DNA from: Elusimicrobiota bacterium
GTDB lineage: Bacteria; Elusimicrobiota; Elusimicrobia; UBA1565; UBA9628
Direction: 5' to 3'
Length of the DNA stretch: 64,000 nt
Assembly: GCA_016218575.1 (NCBI GenBank)
Contig: JACRDN010000016.1
Location: 62,001-126,000, forward strand
Shown: in pieces, positions 24,783 to 32,141 of the stretch
Numbering within the stretch: the first letter of the stretch is position 1
How the letters are laid out: each line of letters starts with the position of its first letter
Translations under genes and position numbers: made by a program
Notes under the pieces: model-generated
What the model was told of the DNA's origin: nothing
The model's database searches: none
Seen by the model: only the letters and a program-made list of their open reading frames with translations

Positions 24783-24788
24783 TAGAAT
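24783..24788 (+). promoter_or_regulatory. -10 box (TAGAAT), leaderless type
   Basis: TAGAAT lies 6 bases before ATG 24795. No clear -35 box at 17 bases. It would give a leaderless mRNA for the two secreted proteins that follow. Confidence 0.5.
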
Positions 24789-24794
24789 CATCAA

Positions 24795-26495
24795 ATGAGA
24801 CTCGTATTCGCCCTCCTTGGCAGCATCGGTCTTTTCTCCGCCACCGCGCGGGCCGCCGGGCCGGCGCCCGCGGCCCGGGCGCTGATTCCGCCAAAACCCG
24901 CCGCTCTGTGGCGGCCGCTGGAGATGAAAATCCCTTCTCCAGGGAAGAGAAATACGCTGTCCTTCCTTGACCAAGCCTCGACTCCGAGAGACTCCACGGC
25001 CCTGGCCGCCGGCCTAGAGGCGATGTATGACGCCTCGAGAACCGCGCCCCTCATCCTAGATTCGCAAGGGGACTTTTGCTCCGGAGGAGGATTCCATTCC
25101 GGCTTCGGCGGAGGCTCGGCCGGCGGCAGGGGAGGTCCTGGCGGCGGCGGATTCGGAGGCCCTCCGGATAGAAGTGGAGGTTCCGAACCGGGCGCAAGCC
25201 CCGGGGAGCCGAATGATGGGAGTCGTTTTTTTTGGCTGTCGCCCGCCGATATGATCGCAAATGGCAGCCGTTTGATTCTCCCGGATCGCGCGCCGGCTCG
25301 GACCCCGCGGCAGGCGAGTGCTGCGCCCACCGAGGGAATTGAAAAAATCTCCCTGAAGCCCGTCCTGGAAGCGCTTTCCATCGAGGACATGGATTGGGGA
25401 GGGATACCGCTGCGTTCAGCGCGCGACATCGCCCTGACACCGGGAGAGGCGCAGGCTTCCAACTATCACAGGAGAATGCCCAGCAATACCTACCCCATCG
25501 AAAAATTCGCCGCGGATTCCTCGGGAGAATTCCTGGCTTTGTCCTTTCACCAGGCCGTGGTGCCTAAGGACAGCCAGGCGGACCGCGGCGCGGTCGTCGT
25601 GAAGATCGAGGATGGAGCGCCGAGAATCGCCCACGTAATCAAGCCAGGAAACGGCTGGAACCGCGTCAGCGGGCTTCGATTCGTCCCCGGGCCTTTTCTA
25701 AGGGTCGAGGGATTTAACCCCGCCAAGGACTCTCATCGATATTCTTTGAGCTACGAATTCTTAAATCCCGCGACCGGAGCCAGGTCCAAGCTCGGGGATT
25801 ATTTGCCTTTCGAACACGTCGTCACGGCCAGGGCCTTCTCGGATCATTTCTACTTGGTGGTCCACGACGAGGCGGGCCAAACGCGCCATTCGCTGGTCTA
25901 CTTCGACCCCAGGGAGCGCGCCGCCGGCGTTTTGCCCTTGTTGAATTCCGATGAAGCCGGCCTAAGACATTTTCTCCACAATGTCGTCGATGAAAGAGAC
26001 GTCTGGAGCCGCGGGGATAGTTCCGTCTGGGTTCGAGCCACTGTCCATATCCAGCAGCATCCGCATCAAGCCAGCTGGATTTTGAAAATTACATCCCAGG
26101 GAGCCTCACTGGAAGAGGATGAGGTAGGCCCAGGCGTGGTGTCGCACGCATATCGCGTCGAGGGCGCGCCGACTTTGGTTTCGCGCAGGAGGGATTCCAC
26201 CGTCTCGCTGCATGAGATCGCCTCGGATCGTCTCGTCCAGGAGTGGACCTTGAAGGGAACGGCGAAGGAATCAGTCTGGGGGACGCTCAGGAAGGCCCCG
26301 GGCGGGTACGTCGCCCAAGGCGGCAATCATCCCTATTACGGCTTCTATCTCTTGAAGGACGACGGGACCATCGAAGCACTGACGCCGGCGAAGCTGCGCC
26401 TCATCCACTTCGACGCCTATCCCGGCCTGATCACGGGCGTCGGGAACCTCAAGCGCGAGAACTACAGCGTGGATTTCTACCGGATCCGCTACTGA
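24795..26495 (+). CDS. Exported protein of unknown function, probable beta-propeller
   Basis: 566 residues. A signal peptide (MRLVFALLGSIGLFSATARA, cleavage after ARA) is followed by a low-complexity proline/alanine region, a glycine-rich linker at about 93-125 (repeats of GGGxxG), and a C-terminal part (about 220-566) made of short repeated beta-strand units such as GEFLALSFHQA, DHFYLVVHDEAGQ and SVWVRATVHIQ. That looks like a propeller, but I find no named family. The next gene follows after one base and is also exported. GC content is lower than in glycan genes. Confidence 0.7.
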   Translation: MRLVFALLGSIGLFSATARAAGPAPAARALIPPKPAALWRPLEMKIPSPGKRNTLSFLDQASTPRDSTALAAGLEAMYDASRTAPLILDSQGDFCSGGGFHSGFGGGSAGGRGGPGGGGFGGPPDRSGGSEPGASPGEPNDGSRFFWLSPADMIANGSRLILPDRAPARTPRQASAAPTEGIEKISLKPVLEALSIEDMDWGGIPLRSARDIALTPGEAQASNYHRRMPSNTYPIEKFAADSSGEFLALSFHQAVVPKDSQADRGAVVVKIEDGAPRIAHVIKPGNGWNRVSGLRFVPGPFLRVEGFNPAKDSHRYSLSYEFLNPATGARSKLGDYLPFEHVVTARAFSDHFYLVVHDEAGQTRHSLVYFDPRERAAGVLPLLNSDEAGLRHFLHNVVDERDVWSRGDSSVWVRATVHIQQHPHQASWILKITSQGASLEEDEVGPGVVSHAYRVEGAPTLVSRRRDSTVSLHEIASDRLVQEWTLKGTAKESVWGTLRKAPGGYVAQGGNHPYYGFYLLKDDGTIEALTPAKLRLIHFDAYPGLITGVGNLKRENYSVDFYRIRY

Positions 26496-26496
26496 T

Positions 26497-27942
26497 ATGA
26501 TTCGCGCGCTTTTAATTGTCTCCTCCTTGGCGCTCGGCCGCTCCAGGCCATGCTGGGCAAGCCAGTCCACGAGAAATCCCGGGGCCGAGTCCTTGCTGAT
26601 CAGCCTGCCGGCACTCCATTCAGCCCCAATTTCCGAGGGGATGAGCGCCGTTTTCCCTTCTCGGCCCTCCGTCCGGGTAAGCGACGCGGTATCCATTCAA
26701 GCTCCAGTTCCTCGTTCAGGCATTGACAAGAAAGCCGACCAAGCCGTCCAAGCGGGAGTCAGGTATCTGCAAGGCCGGACCCTATCGGATCATGCCTGGG
26801 CGGTCTATCTATTCGATCAGGCTCAGACCCATTACGAATATCGAAACCTCCCTCAAGCGGCCCGGGAAACCCAGCTCCTCTATCTCAATTCACTGCTGCG
26901 CTTCTTGCGCTCAGTCTTAAAAGAGAAGGGACAAGAAGACGCCTTGGAAAAATTGGCTGACGCCGTCTACACCTCAGAATTCAAGCCTATTCCCGCTTTG
27001 GAAGACGCGGAATTTAGATCGCACCTTGTATCTATTGTCGAGAGTTTAGACGCGGGCGGCAAGCCCTCGGAAGTGAGAACCGCTCGCCAGAGGCTCAAGA
27101 ACTTCCTGGAAAACGGGAGAAATCCGCCCGCTTTCGGAATGTCCTTCACCATGCTCCTGCCGGCAATCGAAGTGGAGATCGGCAGGCTCCATCGCGAGGG
27201 CGTCCTGGCTCACGGCCAGGAGCTCGACTCCAGCATCACGGAAAGGATTGGAGCCGCGCCGAGCCTGCAGGGATGGGACGCCACGCCGAAGCGCGTCCAG
27301 GGAGTCTTGGTCCATCTTGGAAAGAGCAATCAGAAAATCGTCACGGTCGGAGACGGAACCCTTCTCTATACCGGAGCGTGGAACAGGGCCATGCCCGGAT
27401 CAGGGGAAAACGACGACCCCTCCATGCTGGTTTTGTCGGCCCTGCGGGATTTCAAGGATCCGACCGCTTTGGGCAAGGCCCGAAGCGTAACGAGGCTCCA
27501 CGGGGCCATAAAGGCTTACAGGCAAGCCGGCAGCGATCCGCGCGATAAGACCAGCTCTCATTTCGACGTCTACTTGCTTTATCGCAACGCCCTTGTGGGC
27601 TTTCTCAGCCATTTATTGCGCCATCCTGCTGAGACGCTGCCCAAGGGCATTGTTGAAGCAAACGCCAAAAAGATCCTTGCCTATCTGCGCGGCGCCAATC
27701 CCCGAGGCCTCTATTACGCCCTCGGCCACAAGCCCCAAGGCTTGACCAGAAAAGCCAGGCGGCGGATCCTGGCCTTTCTTAAGAAAATGCGACCAACGAC
27801 GATGGACCCGAACTTCACCGAAGCGCTTAAGCTGTTGAAGAATTCCCTGCGCGGCGGAGCCCGTCAAGGGAGAAAAACCCAACCGAGCATCCCGTTGCCT
27901 GAAGGGCCCCTGCCGGATCATCCGGATTTCAAACTGAATTAG
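26497..27942 (+). CDS. Exported alpha-helical protein of unknown function
   Basis: 481 residues. The N-terminus MIRALLIVSSLALGRSRPCWAS is a likely signal peptide. The rest is mainly helical and charged, with no membrane segment and no motif I recognise; segments such as FDQAQTHYEYRNLPQAARETQ and LYRNALVGFLSHLLRHP look like helical repeats. It starts one base after the stop of the previous exported protein, so the two form an operon and are likely to work together. Codon use is less GC-biased than average for the window. Confidence 0.68.
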   Translation: MIRALLIVSSLALGRSRPCWASQSTRNPGAESLLISLPALHSAPISEGMSAVFPSRPSVRVSDAVSIQAPVPRSGIDKKADQAVQAGVRYLQGRTLSDHAWAVYLFDQAQTHYEYRNLPQAARETQLLYLNSLLRFLRSVLKEKGQEDALEKLADAVYTSEFKPIPALEDAEFRSHLVSIVESLDAGGKPSEVRTARQRLKNFLENGRNPPAFGMSFTMLLPAIEVEIGRLHREGVLAHGQELDSSITERIGAAPSLQGWDATPKRVQGVLVHLGKSNQKIVTVGDGTLLYTGAWNRAMPGSGENDDPSMLVLSALRDFKDPTALGKARSVTRLHGAIKAYRQAGSDPRDKTSSHFDVYLLYRNALVGFLSHLLRHPAETLPKGIVEANAKKILAYLRGANPRGLYYALGHKPQGLTRKARRRILAFLKKMRPTTMDPNFTEALKLLKNSLRGGARQGRKTQPSIPLPEGPLPDHPDFKLN

Positions 27943-27958
27943 CCAAAATCCTCTACTG

Positions 27959-27985
27959 CTCGAGCGCTTCGAGGAAGCGCTCGAG
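27959..27985. repeat. Perfect inverted repeat in the intergenic space (12-bp arms, 3-base loop)
   Basis: CTCGAGCGCTTC at 27959-27970 and its complement at 27974-27985 flank GAG. It lies between two convergent genes (stop at 27942 on +, stop at 28015 on -), where a bidirectional terminator would be expected, but no T-run follows on either side. Confidence 0.7.
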
Positions 27986-28014
27986 GGCCCGGGGCATGTC
28001 CTCGCGGCCGAAGC

Positions 28015-28560
28015 CTATTTCTCGGAAAGAATCCAAAGTGCCGCGGAGGCGAGGTCGCGGAAGGTGGCGTGGGGCTTGATCCGGTAGGCGCCGTCGCGGC
28101 CCGCGTGCCCGGTGTGGACGAGAAGCCCCTTGCAGCCGGCGTTATAGGCGGCTCGCATGTCGGTGGTGGTGTCTCCGACCAGATAGCAGCTCTTCATCTC
28201 CAGGTCGAATTTCTTGGCCGCCTTCTCGAGCATTTCCGTGCCGGGCTTGCGGCAGAGGCAGGCTTGGCGCCGCCCGAACTCGGGATGGTGGGGGCAGAAA
28301 TAGACGGCGTCCAGGCCCGCCCCCTGCTTGTGCAGAAGGCTTTCCAGGCGCCGGTGGATTTGCTCAAGGCGGGCCAAGCTCAAGAACCCCCGGGCCACCC
28401 CGGATTGGTTGCTCACCACGATGACCTTGAAGCCGGCCTTCCTTAATCGGGCGATGGCCTTGGCGGCGCCGGGCAGGAGCTTAAGCTCTCTGGGGTCGCA
28501 GAGGTAATTGACTTCCTCGACGATCACCCCGTCCCGGTCCAGGAATACCGCTCGATTCAT
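28015..28560 (-). CDS. gmhB: D-glycero-D-manno-heptose 1,7-bisphosphate phosphatase GmhB
   Basis: 181 residues, the usual GmhB length. A HAD phosphatase with VFLDRDGVI (nucleophile D8, acid D10), VVSNQSGVARG and the zinc-binding CPHHPEFGRRQACLC (C89, H91, C101, C103), which distinguishes the GmhB/HisB-N group. It removes the C7 phosphate of heptose 1,7-bisphosphate between the HddA and HddC steps. ATG 28560 is 7 bases downstream of a TATACT box that is shared with the divergent GT2 gene. Confidence 0.9.
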   Translation of the reverse strand: MNRAVFLDRDGVIVEEVNYLCDPRELKLLPGAAKAIARLRKAGFKVIVVSNQSGVARGFLSLARLEQIHRRLESLLHKQGAGLDAVYFCPHHPEFGRRQACLCRKPGTEMLEKAAKKFDLEMKSCYLVGDTTTDMRAAYNAGCKGLLVHTGHAGRDGAYRIKPHATFRDLASAALWILSEK

Positions 28561-28567
28561 GCAATTA

Positions 28568-28575
28568 AGTATACT
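28568..28575. promoter_or_regulatory. Palindromic AGTATACT: one -10 box for two divergent genes
   Basis: AGTATACT reads the same on both strands, so it supplies TATACT to each. On the minus strand the box (28573-28568) is 7 bases from the gmhB ATG; on the plus strand (28570-28575) it is 11 bases from the GT2 ATG at 28587. Polymerase bound in one direction excludes the other. Confidence 0.6.
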
Positions 28576-28586
28576 GTCACCGAATT

Positions 28587-29594
28587 ATGCCTTTTTTCTC
28601 CATCATACTGCCGACTTATAATCGCGCGCGCATGCTGCCGAGCGCGCTCTCAACCGTGAAAAGGCAGAGCTTCCAGGACTTCGAGGTGCTCATCGTGGAC
28701 GACGGCTCCACGGACGACACCCCGCGGATGATCGAGGAGTGGACCCGCGATTCCCGCTTCAAGTACCATCGCCTCGAGAAAAACATCGGGAACATGCACT
28801 GCCGCAACCTCGCCCTCGGCATGGCCTCGGGGGCCTGGATCACCAACATAGACTCCGACGACTTCTGGACCTTGGACCGGCTGGAGGTTTTTGCCCGGCA
28901 TATCCAGGCCCGCCCTCAGGCGGGCTTTGTCTTCTCGAACGGCTATCTGTACCGCTACGGCCGGATCATCGGAATGGCCTTCGATCCCAGTCACTCAATA
29001 AAGGAAGGTAAAGTCCCAGGCTACTACGCCGTAGGCGAGGAGTTTCTGCCTTACCTCACCACCAATTTAGCCATCCCGCGCGAGCTGTACCTCAAATACG
29101 GCAATTACCGCAAGGACATGATAATCCTCGACAACGAGCTTTACGCCCGGATGCTGGAGGACGGGGTGGAGATCGCCGTGATCCGCGAGCCTTTGGCCGT
29201 GCGCCGCATCCACGAGGGACAGGTTACCCACAAGTGGATCGAGGAGTATCCCGAGGCCGTGGAGGCCCTGAAGGCTTGCGGCACCCCTGCCGAAATCCTG
29301 CGGCAGGAAAAGGAAAAGCTGGTTTACGAAGTGGCCGATTACCTTTGGCGGGCTTTAAAGCCCAAAGAGGCCCGGGACTTCATGCTCAGAGAGCTCGGAA
29401 ACCAGGCCAAGGACTCCCCGCTTTATTTCAAAACCTTCGTGCCCCCGGGCGCTTTGGCCTGGGCCAAGAGCGCCCGCCGGTTCTATCTCATGCTCCGCCA
29501 CCACCCGGTCTGGGCTTCTCCCGAGGTCCGGGAAGTCTACGCCCTCATCAATCCCCTGCTGGCCAAGGAAGCCCGGGACCCCAAAAATGCATGA
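28587..29594 (+). CDS. GT2 glycosyltransferase
   Basis: 335 residues. An inverting GT-A fold: FSIILPTYNRARMLPSAL, IVDDGSTDDTP and NIDSDDFW (DxD metal site) within the first 100 residues, then RRIHEGQVT as the acceptor-side helix. The C-terminal 120 residues are helical and include FYLMLRHHPVW, with no clear membrane span. It uses a nucleotide sugar to extend a glycan in the cytoplasm. The next gene overlaps its stop (ATGA). Confidence 0.88.
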   Translation: MPFFSIILPTYNRARMLPSALSTVKRQSFQDFEVLIVDDGSTDDTPRMIEEWTRDSRFKYHRLEKNIGNMHCRNLALGMASGAWITNIDSDDFWTLDRLEVFARHIQARPQAGFVFSNGYLYRYGRIIGMAFDPSHSIKEGKVPGYYAVGEEFLPYLTTNLAIPRELYLKYGNYRKDMIILDNELYARMLEDGVEIAVIREPLAVRRIHEGQVTHKWIEEYPEAVEALKACGTPAEILRQEKEKLVYEVADYLWRALKPKEARDFMLRELGNQAKDSPLYFKTFVPPGALAWAKSARRFYLMLRHHPVWASPEVREVYALINPLLAKEARDPKNA

Positions 29595-30265
29595 AGCGGG
29601 CCGCGGCGTTATGGACCGGGGGAAAGGACTGCTCTCTGGCGCTGCATGAGGCGCGCGGCCTCGGCGCCGAGGTAGTCGAGTTGGTCACCTTCGTTCCCGA
29701 ATCCCCGTCCTTCCTGGCCCACCCCCTGCCATTTCTCAAGCGCCAAGCGCAGGCTCTAGGCCTTCCCCACCGCGCAATCCAAGTCAAACCGCCCCTCGAC
29801 GCCGGCTACGCGGTAGCCATTCGGACTCTGAGGCGGGAGGGCATTGACGCCCTGGTGACGGGAGACATCGCCGAGGTGGACGGCCATCCGAATTGGATAA
29901 AGGAGATGAGCCGGGGCTCGGAGGTCGAGGTCCTGACCCCGCTTTGGGGCCGGGACCGACGCGGCCTGCTCAAGGACCTCCTGGACCGCGGCTTTAAGGC
30001 AACGTTCTCTTTGGTGAAAAAGCCGTGGTTCACGCGCCAGTGGGTCGGCCGGCCCCTAGACCATAAAGCCATAAGCGACATGGAAGCTTTAGCGTCCGCC
30101 ACCGGGCTCGACATTTGCGGGGAGAACGGAGAATACCATACCCTCGTCCTGAACGGCCCTAATTTCAGAATGGGGCTTCAAATCTCCGCTTTCGACGTGC
30201 GTGAAAGAGCGGAGATGCTGTACATGGATATTCGGGAGATTAAACCTCTAGGACCTTCGTCCTAA
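29591..30265 (+). CDS. Dph6-like ATP-pyrophosphatase (ATP_bind_4 family)
   Basis: 224 residues. It starts MKRAAALWTGGKDCSLALHEA, where TGGKDCS is the PP-loop of the adenine-nucleotide alpha-hydrolase family, and ends with GENGEYHTLVLNGP, the strongly conserved second motif of the diphthine-ammonia ligase group (Dph6/DUF71). Bacteria lack diphthamide, so the bacterial members have another, unknown substrate, presumably activated by adenylation and amidated. ATG 29591 overlaps the GT2 stop (ATGA). The stop codon lies in a small hairpin (TAGGAC-cttc-GTCCTA). Confidence 0.85.
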   Translation: MKRAAALWTGGKDCSLALHEARGLGAEVVELVTFVPESPSFLAHPLPFLKRQAQALGLPHRAIQVKPPLDAGYAVAIRTLRREGIDALVTGDIAEVDGHPNWIKEMSRGSEVEVLTPLWGRDRRGLLKDLLDRGFKATFSLVKKPWFTRQWVGRPLDHKAISDMEALASATGLDICGENGEYHTLVLNGPNFRMGLQISAFDVRERAEMLYMDIREIKPLGPSS

Positions 30266-30309
30266 CAACCGTTGCCCGGATGGCCCAGGCGCTCCCTGGC
30301 AGCTTCTGG

Positions 30310-30315
30310 TACACT
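30310..30315 (+). promoter_or_regulatory. Extended -10 box (TGGTACACT), leaderless type
   Basis: TACACT at 30310-30315, preceded by TGG, lies 6 bases before GTG 30322. No -35 match. Confidence 0.5.
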
Positions 30316-30321
30316 ACCTAA

Positions 30322-31749
30322 GTGCTTGTTTGGGCCATCCCGGCGCTCTTTTTCCCCTCCCCGGCCATTTCCGCCGCTCCATCGGTCTCGCCGAGAACCG
30401 TGGCGGAGATGCGACTGCCTCAACAGAGCGCCGCTCTAGTGTCCGTGCTGGAAACGGTGAACCGCGCCGCGCATAAGCTTTTAAGCTTGGAGTCCCAACT
30501 GACGAAGGCGGAGTTGCTGGAGCTTGCCGGGCAAATGAAAATCTTCGCCGCTCTTCCAGAAACTGAAATAGATAAAATTTACCATGAAAACCGTCTCCGC
30601 CTAAAGCAGCAAATCGTTCTCATATACAAGTCTCTTTCAAAAGAAGGGGTGCCGCCGCCCGGAAGAGCCGGCGTCTTGACGGTCATGGAGCCCTTTCTGG
30701 CCCGCCTGAGCTGGCAAACCTCGCGAGAACACGCTGGGCGACCCAGGCGACTCATAAGAGATTGCTTGAAGAGATTGTCGCTTTGCGCTTGGCTCGAAAG
30801 AGAAAAGGAAGCCCTGACCCAAGACGAGCTGGAGAAATTGAACGGGCAGCTCGAACTCGTCCTCAATATTCCAACCCAAGAACTGGAGGAAGACGCCCGA
30901 ACCCCAGCGGCTTGGGCCGCGGCCTCCGTCAAACAGCTCGCCGGCGAGCTTACGGGGCATCTCGCGAAGAGTTCGCGCGATCGGAACGGGCAGAAGCGCG
31001 ACGCATCTCAAACCCTTAATTGGGCGCGCCAAGTGAAGAGAAAGCTCGCCTCCATCGGCCCGAAAGTGACCAGACGGGAAGCTCATGCGCGCGTTCTGCA
31101 GGAGCTTATACAGCTCCATGGCAAAAAGTATAAAACCGAGAATTTCGCTCCCGACCGGGCCTCTTTTCAAGAGATCACCGCCTTCCTGAAAAAGCTCGAC
31201 AAAACACCCGGAGTAAGCTCAATCAGAACCCGCACATTCGCCTCGTCCGGGAAAACAATACTGGTGCTGACGGTTGCCTCGACAAAACCAAAAACAGTGA
31301 GGAACCGCCTGGTCAGGACATTAAGCCCGGAAGACGCCGTTTTTTCAAGCGCTTGCTGTCGAATAAGCAGGTCTCTTGGGAAACATCAAGGCGCTCTCCG
31401 GCCGCTCCAGCCTCAAGGCTGCCGCAGGAAGACGCCTCAATGGACCCGCCTCCCGATGAGCCGCGCTTTCCCGCGGACCAGCTTGAACGGGAAGAGGAGC
31501 TGGCCTGCGCTTATTTCCCGGCCGGCGGCAGCGCAAAAAACAAACTGGAACGGCGGATCGCCTTGCTGGCGGCCAGGCACGTGCTCAACCGGCGCGCCGA
31601 CTTCGGCCTGCCGCCCGGCGCGGTGCCTCTGGTCAAGACCATCCACTTCCTCGCGGATGGAAAAGCTCGTATTATTTTCGCGCCCCAAGAGGTCCAATCC
31701 AAAACACAAGAAGACGAAGAAAAGCGGCCGCCCTCCCGCATCCCCATGA
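30322..31749 (+). CDS. Exported protein of unknown function, first frame of a frameshifted gene
   Basis: From GTG 30322 the frame gives a signal peptide (MLVWAIPALFFPSPAISA) and a helical, charged domain to about residue 335, without a family I recognise. It stays open to 31749, but after about 31345 the translation turns into a Trp/Cys/Ser/Arg/Pro-rich stretch of the kind produced by reading a real gene out of frame. The overlapping frame (31353-32141) has normal composition there. One extra T in the T6 run at 31340-31345 would fuse both into a protein of about 606 residues. Promoter, signal peptide and composition resemble the exported pair at 24795-27942. Confidence 0.55.
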   Translation: MLVWAIPALFFPSPAISAAPSVSPRTVAEMRLPQQSAALVSVLETVNRAAHKLLSLESQLTKAELLELAGQMKIFAALPETEIDKIYHENRLRLKQQIVLIYKSLSKEGVPPPGRAGVLTVMEPFLARLSWQTSREHAGRPRRLIRDCLKRLSLCAWLEREKEALTQDELEKLNGQLELVLNIPTQELEEDARTPAAWAAASVKQLAGELTGHLAKSSRDRNGQKRDASQTLNWARQVKRKLASIGPKVTRREAHARVLQELIQLHGKKYKTENFAPDRASFQEITAFLKKLDKTPGVSSIRTRTFASSGKTILVLTVASTKPKTVRNRLVRTLSPEDAVFSSACCRISRSLGKHQGALRPLQPQGCRRKTPQWTRLPMSRAFPRTSLNGKRSWPALISRPAAAQKTNWNGGSPCWRPGTCSTGAPTSACRPARCLWSRPSTSSRMEKLVLFSRPKRSNPKHKKTKKSGRPPASP

Positions 31750-32141
31750 TCGGAACGGAGATCATAATGGTGGTGGATCCAACCGCCGAGGAAGCCATCT
31801 CGGCCCAAGGACATTGGCTAGAGCCTGCGGCGGAATTTATGCTGGTTGACAGGGCATTGCTTCAAAGCCAGGCCCGCAAGATTTTAGAGGACATCTTGAG
31901 GCCTGGCGAAAACATCCTGGGGCAAGGAAGATTGGTTCTTCTTAGAGGAAAAATTCTCGCCTGGGAATTCCAAGTCATGGGAGACGACAGGCTCAGCACG
32001 CGGCTCGGCGGGGGCTTTCACTATTTTTACATTGACGCCGCCAAGGGGAACCCCGTCAGGGTTGATGTCCAGAAGGAAGGGGCCAGGCATGTCCTATTTG
32101 ACTTTCTTGACGACCTTCACTTAGGCCAGCCGGAACCATAA
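31353..32141 (+). CDS. C-terminal part of the frameshifted exported protein (unknown function)
   Basis: 262 residues from a TTG codon, in the frame that continues the 30322 gene. There is no promoter or ribosome-binding site here and the region directly upstream in the same frame reads RRRFFKRLLSNKQVSW, so this is most likely the second half of one gene. Recognisable features are a charged helix (DQLEREEELACAYF) and a beta-rich part with GTEIIMVVDPTAEEA and GGGFHYFYIDAAKGNPVRVDV, which looks like a small alpha/beta domain, not named. Its 3' end overlaps the converging TldD-like gene by 25 bases. Confidence 0.55.
   Translation: MLSNKQVSWETSRRSPAAPASRLPQEDASMDPPPDEPRFPADQLEREEELACAYFPAGGSAKNKLERRIALLAARHVLNRRADFGLPPGAVPLVKTIHFLADGKARIIFAPQEVQSKTQEDEEKRPPSRIPMIGTEIIMVVDPTAEEAISAQGHWLEPAAEFMLVDRALLQSQARKILEDILRPGENILGQGRLVLLRGKILAWEFQVMGDDRLSTRLGGGFHYFYIDAAKGNPVRVDVQKEGARHVLFDFLDDLHLGQPEP

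Noticed and set aside
27959-27985. Terminator between the convergent genes
   Set aside because: The stem is good but neither strand has a T-run after it, so it is listed as a repeat only.
31400-31749. C-terminal 117 residues of the 30322 frame as a real domain
   Set aside because: Composition is that of an out-of-frame reading of the following frame, rich in Trp, Cys, Ser, Arg and Pro.
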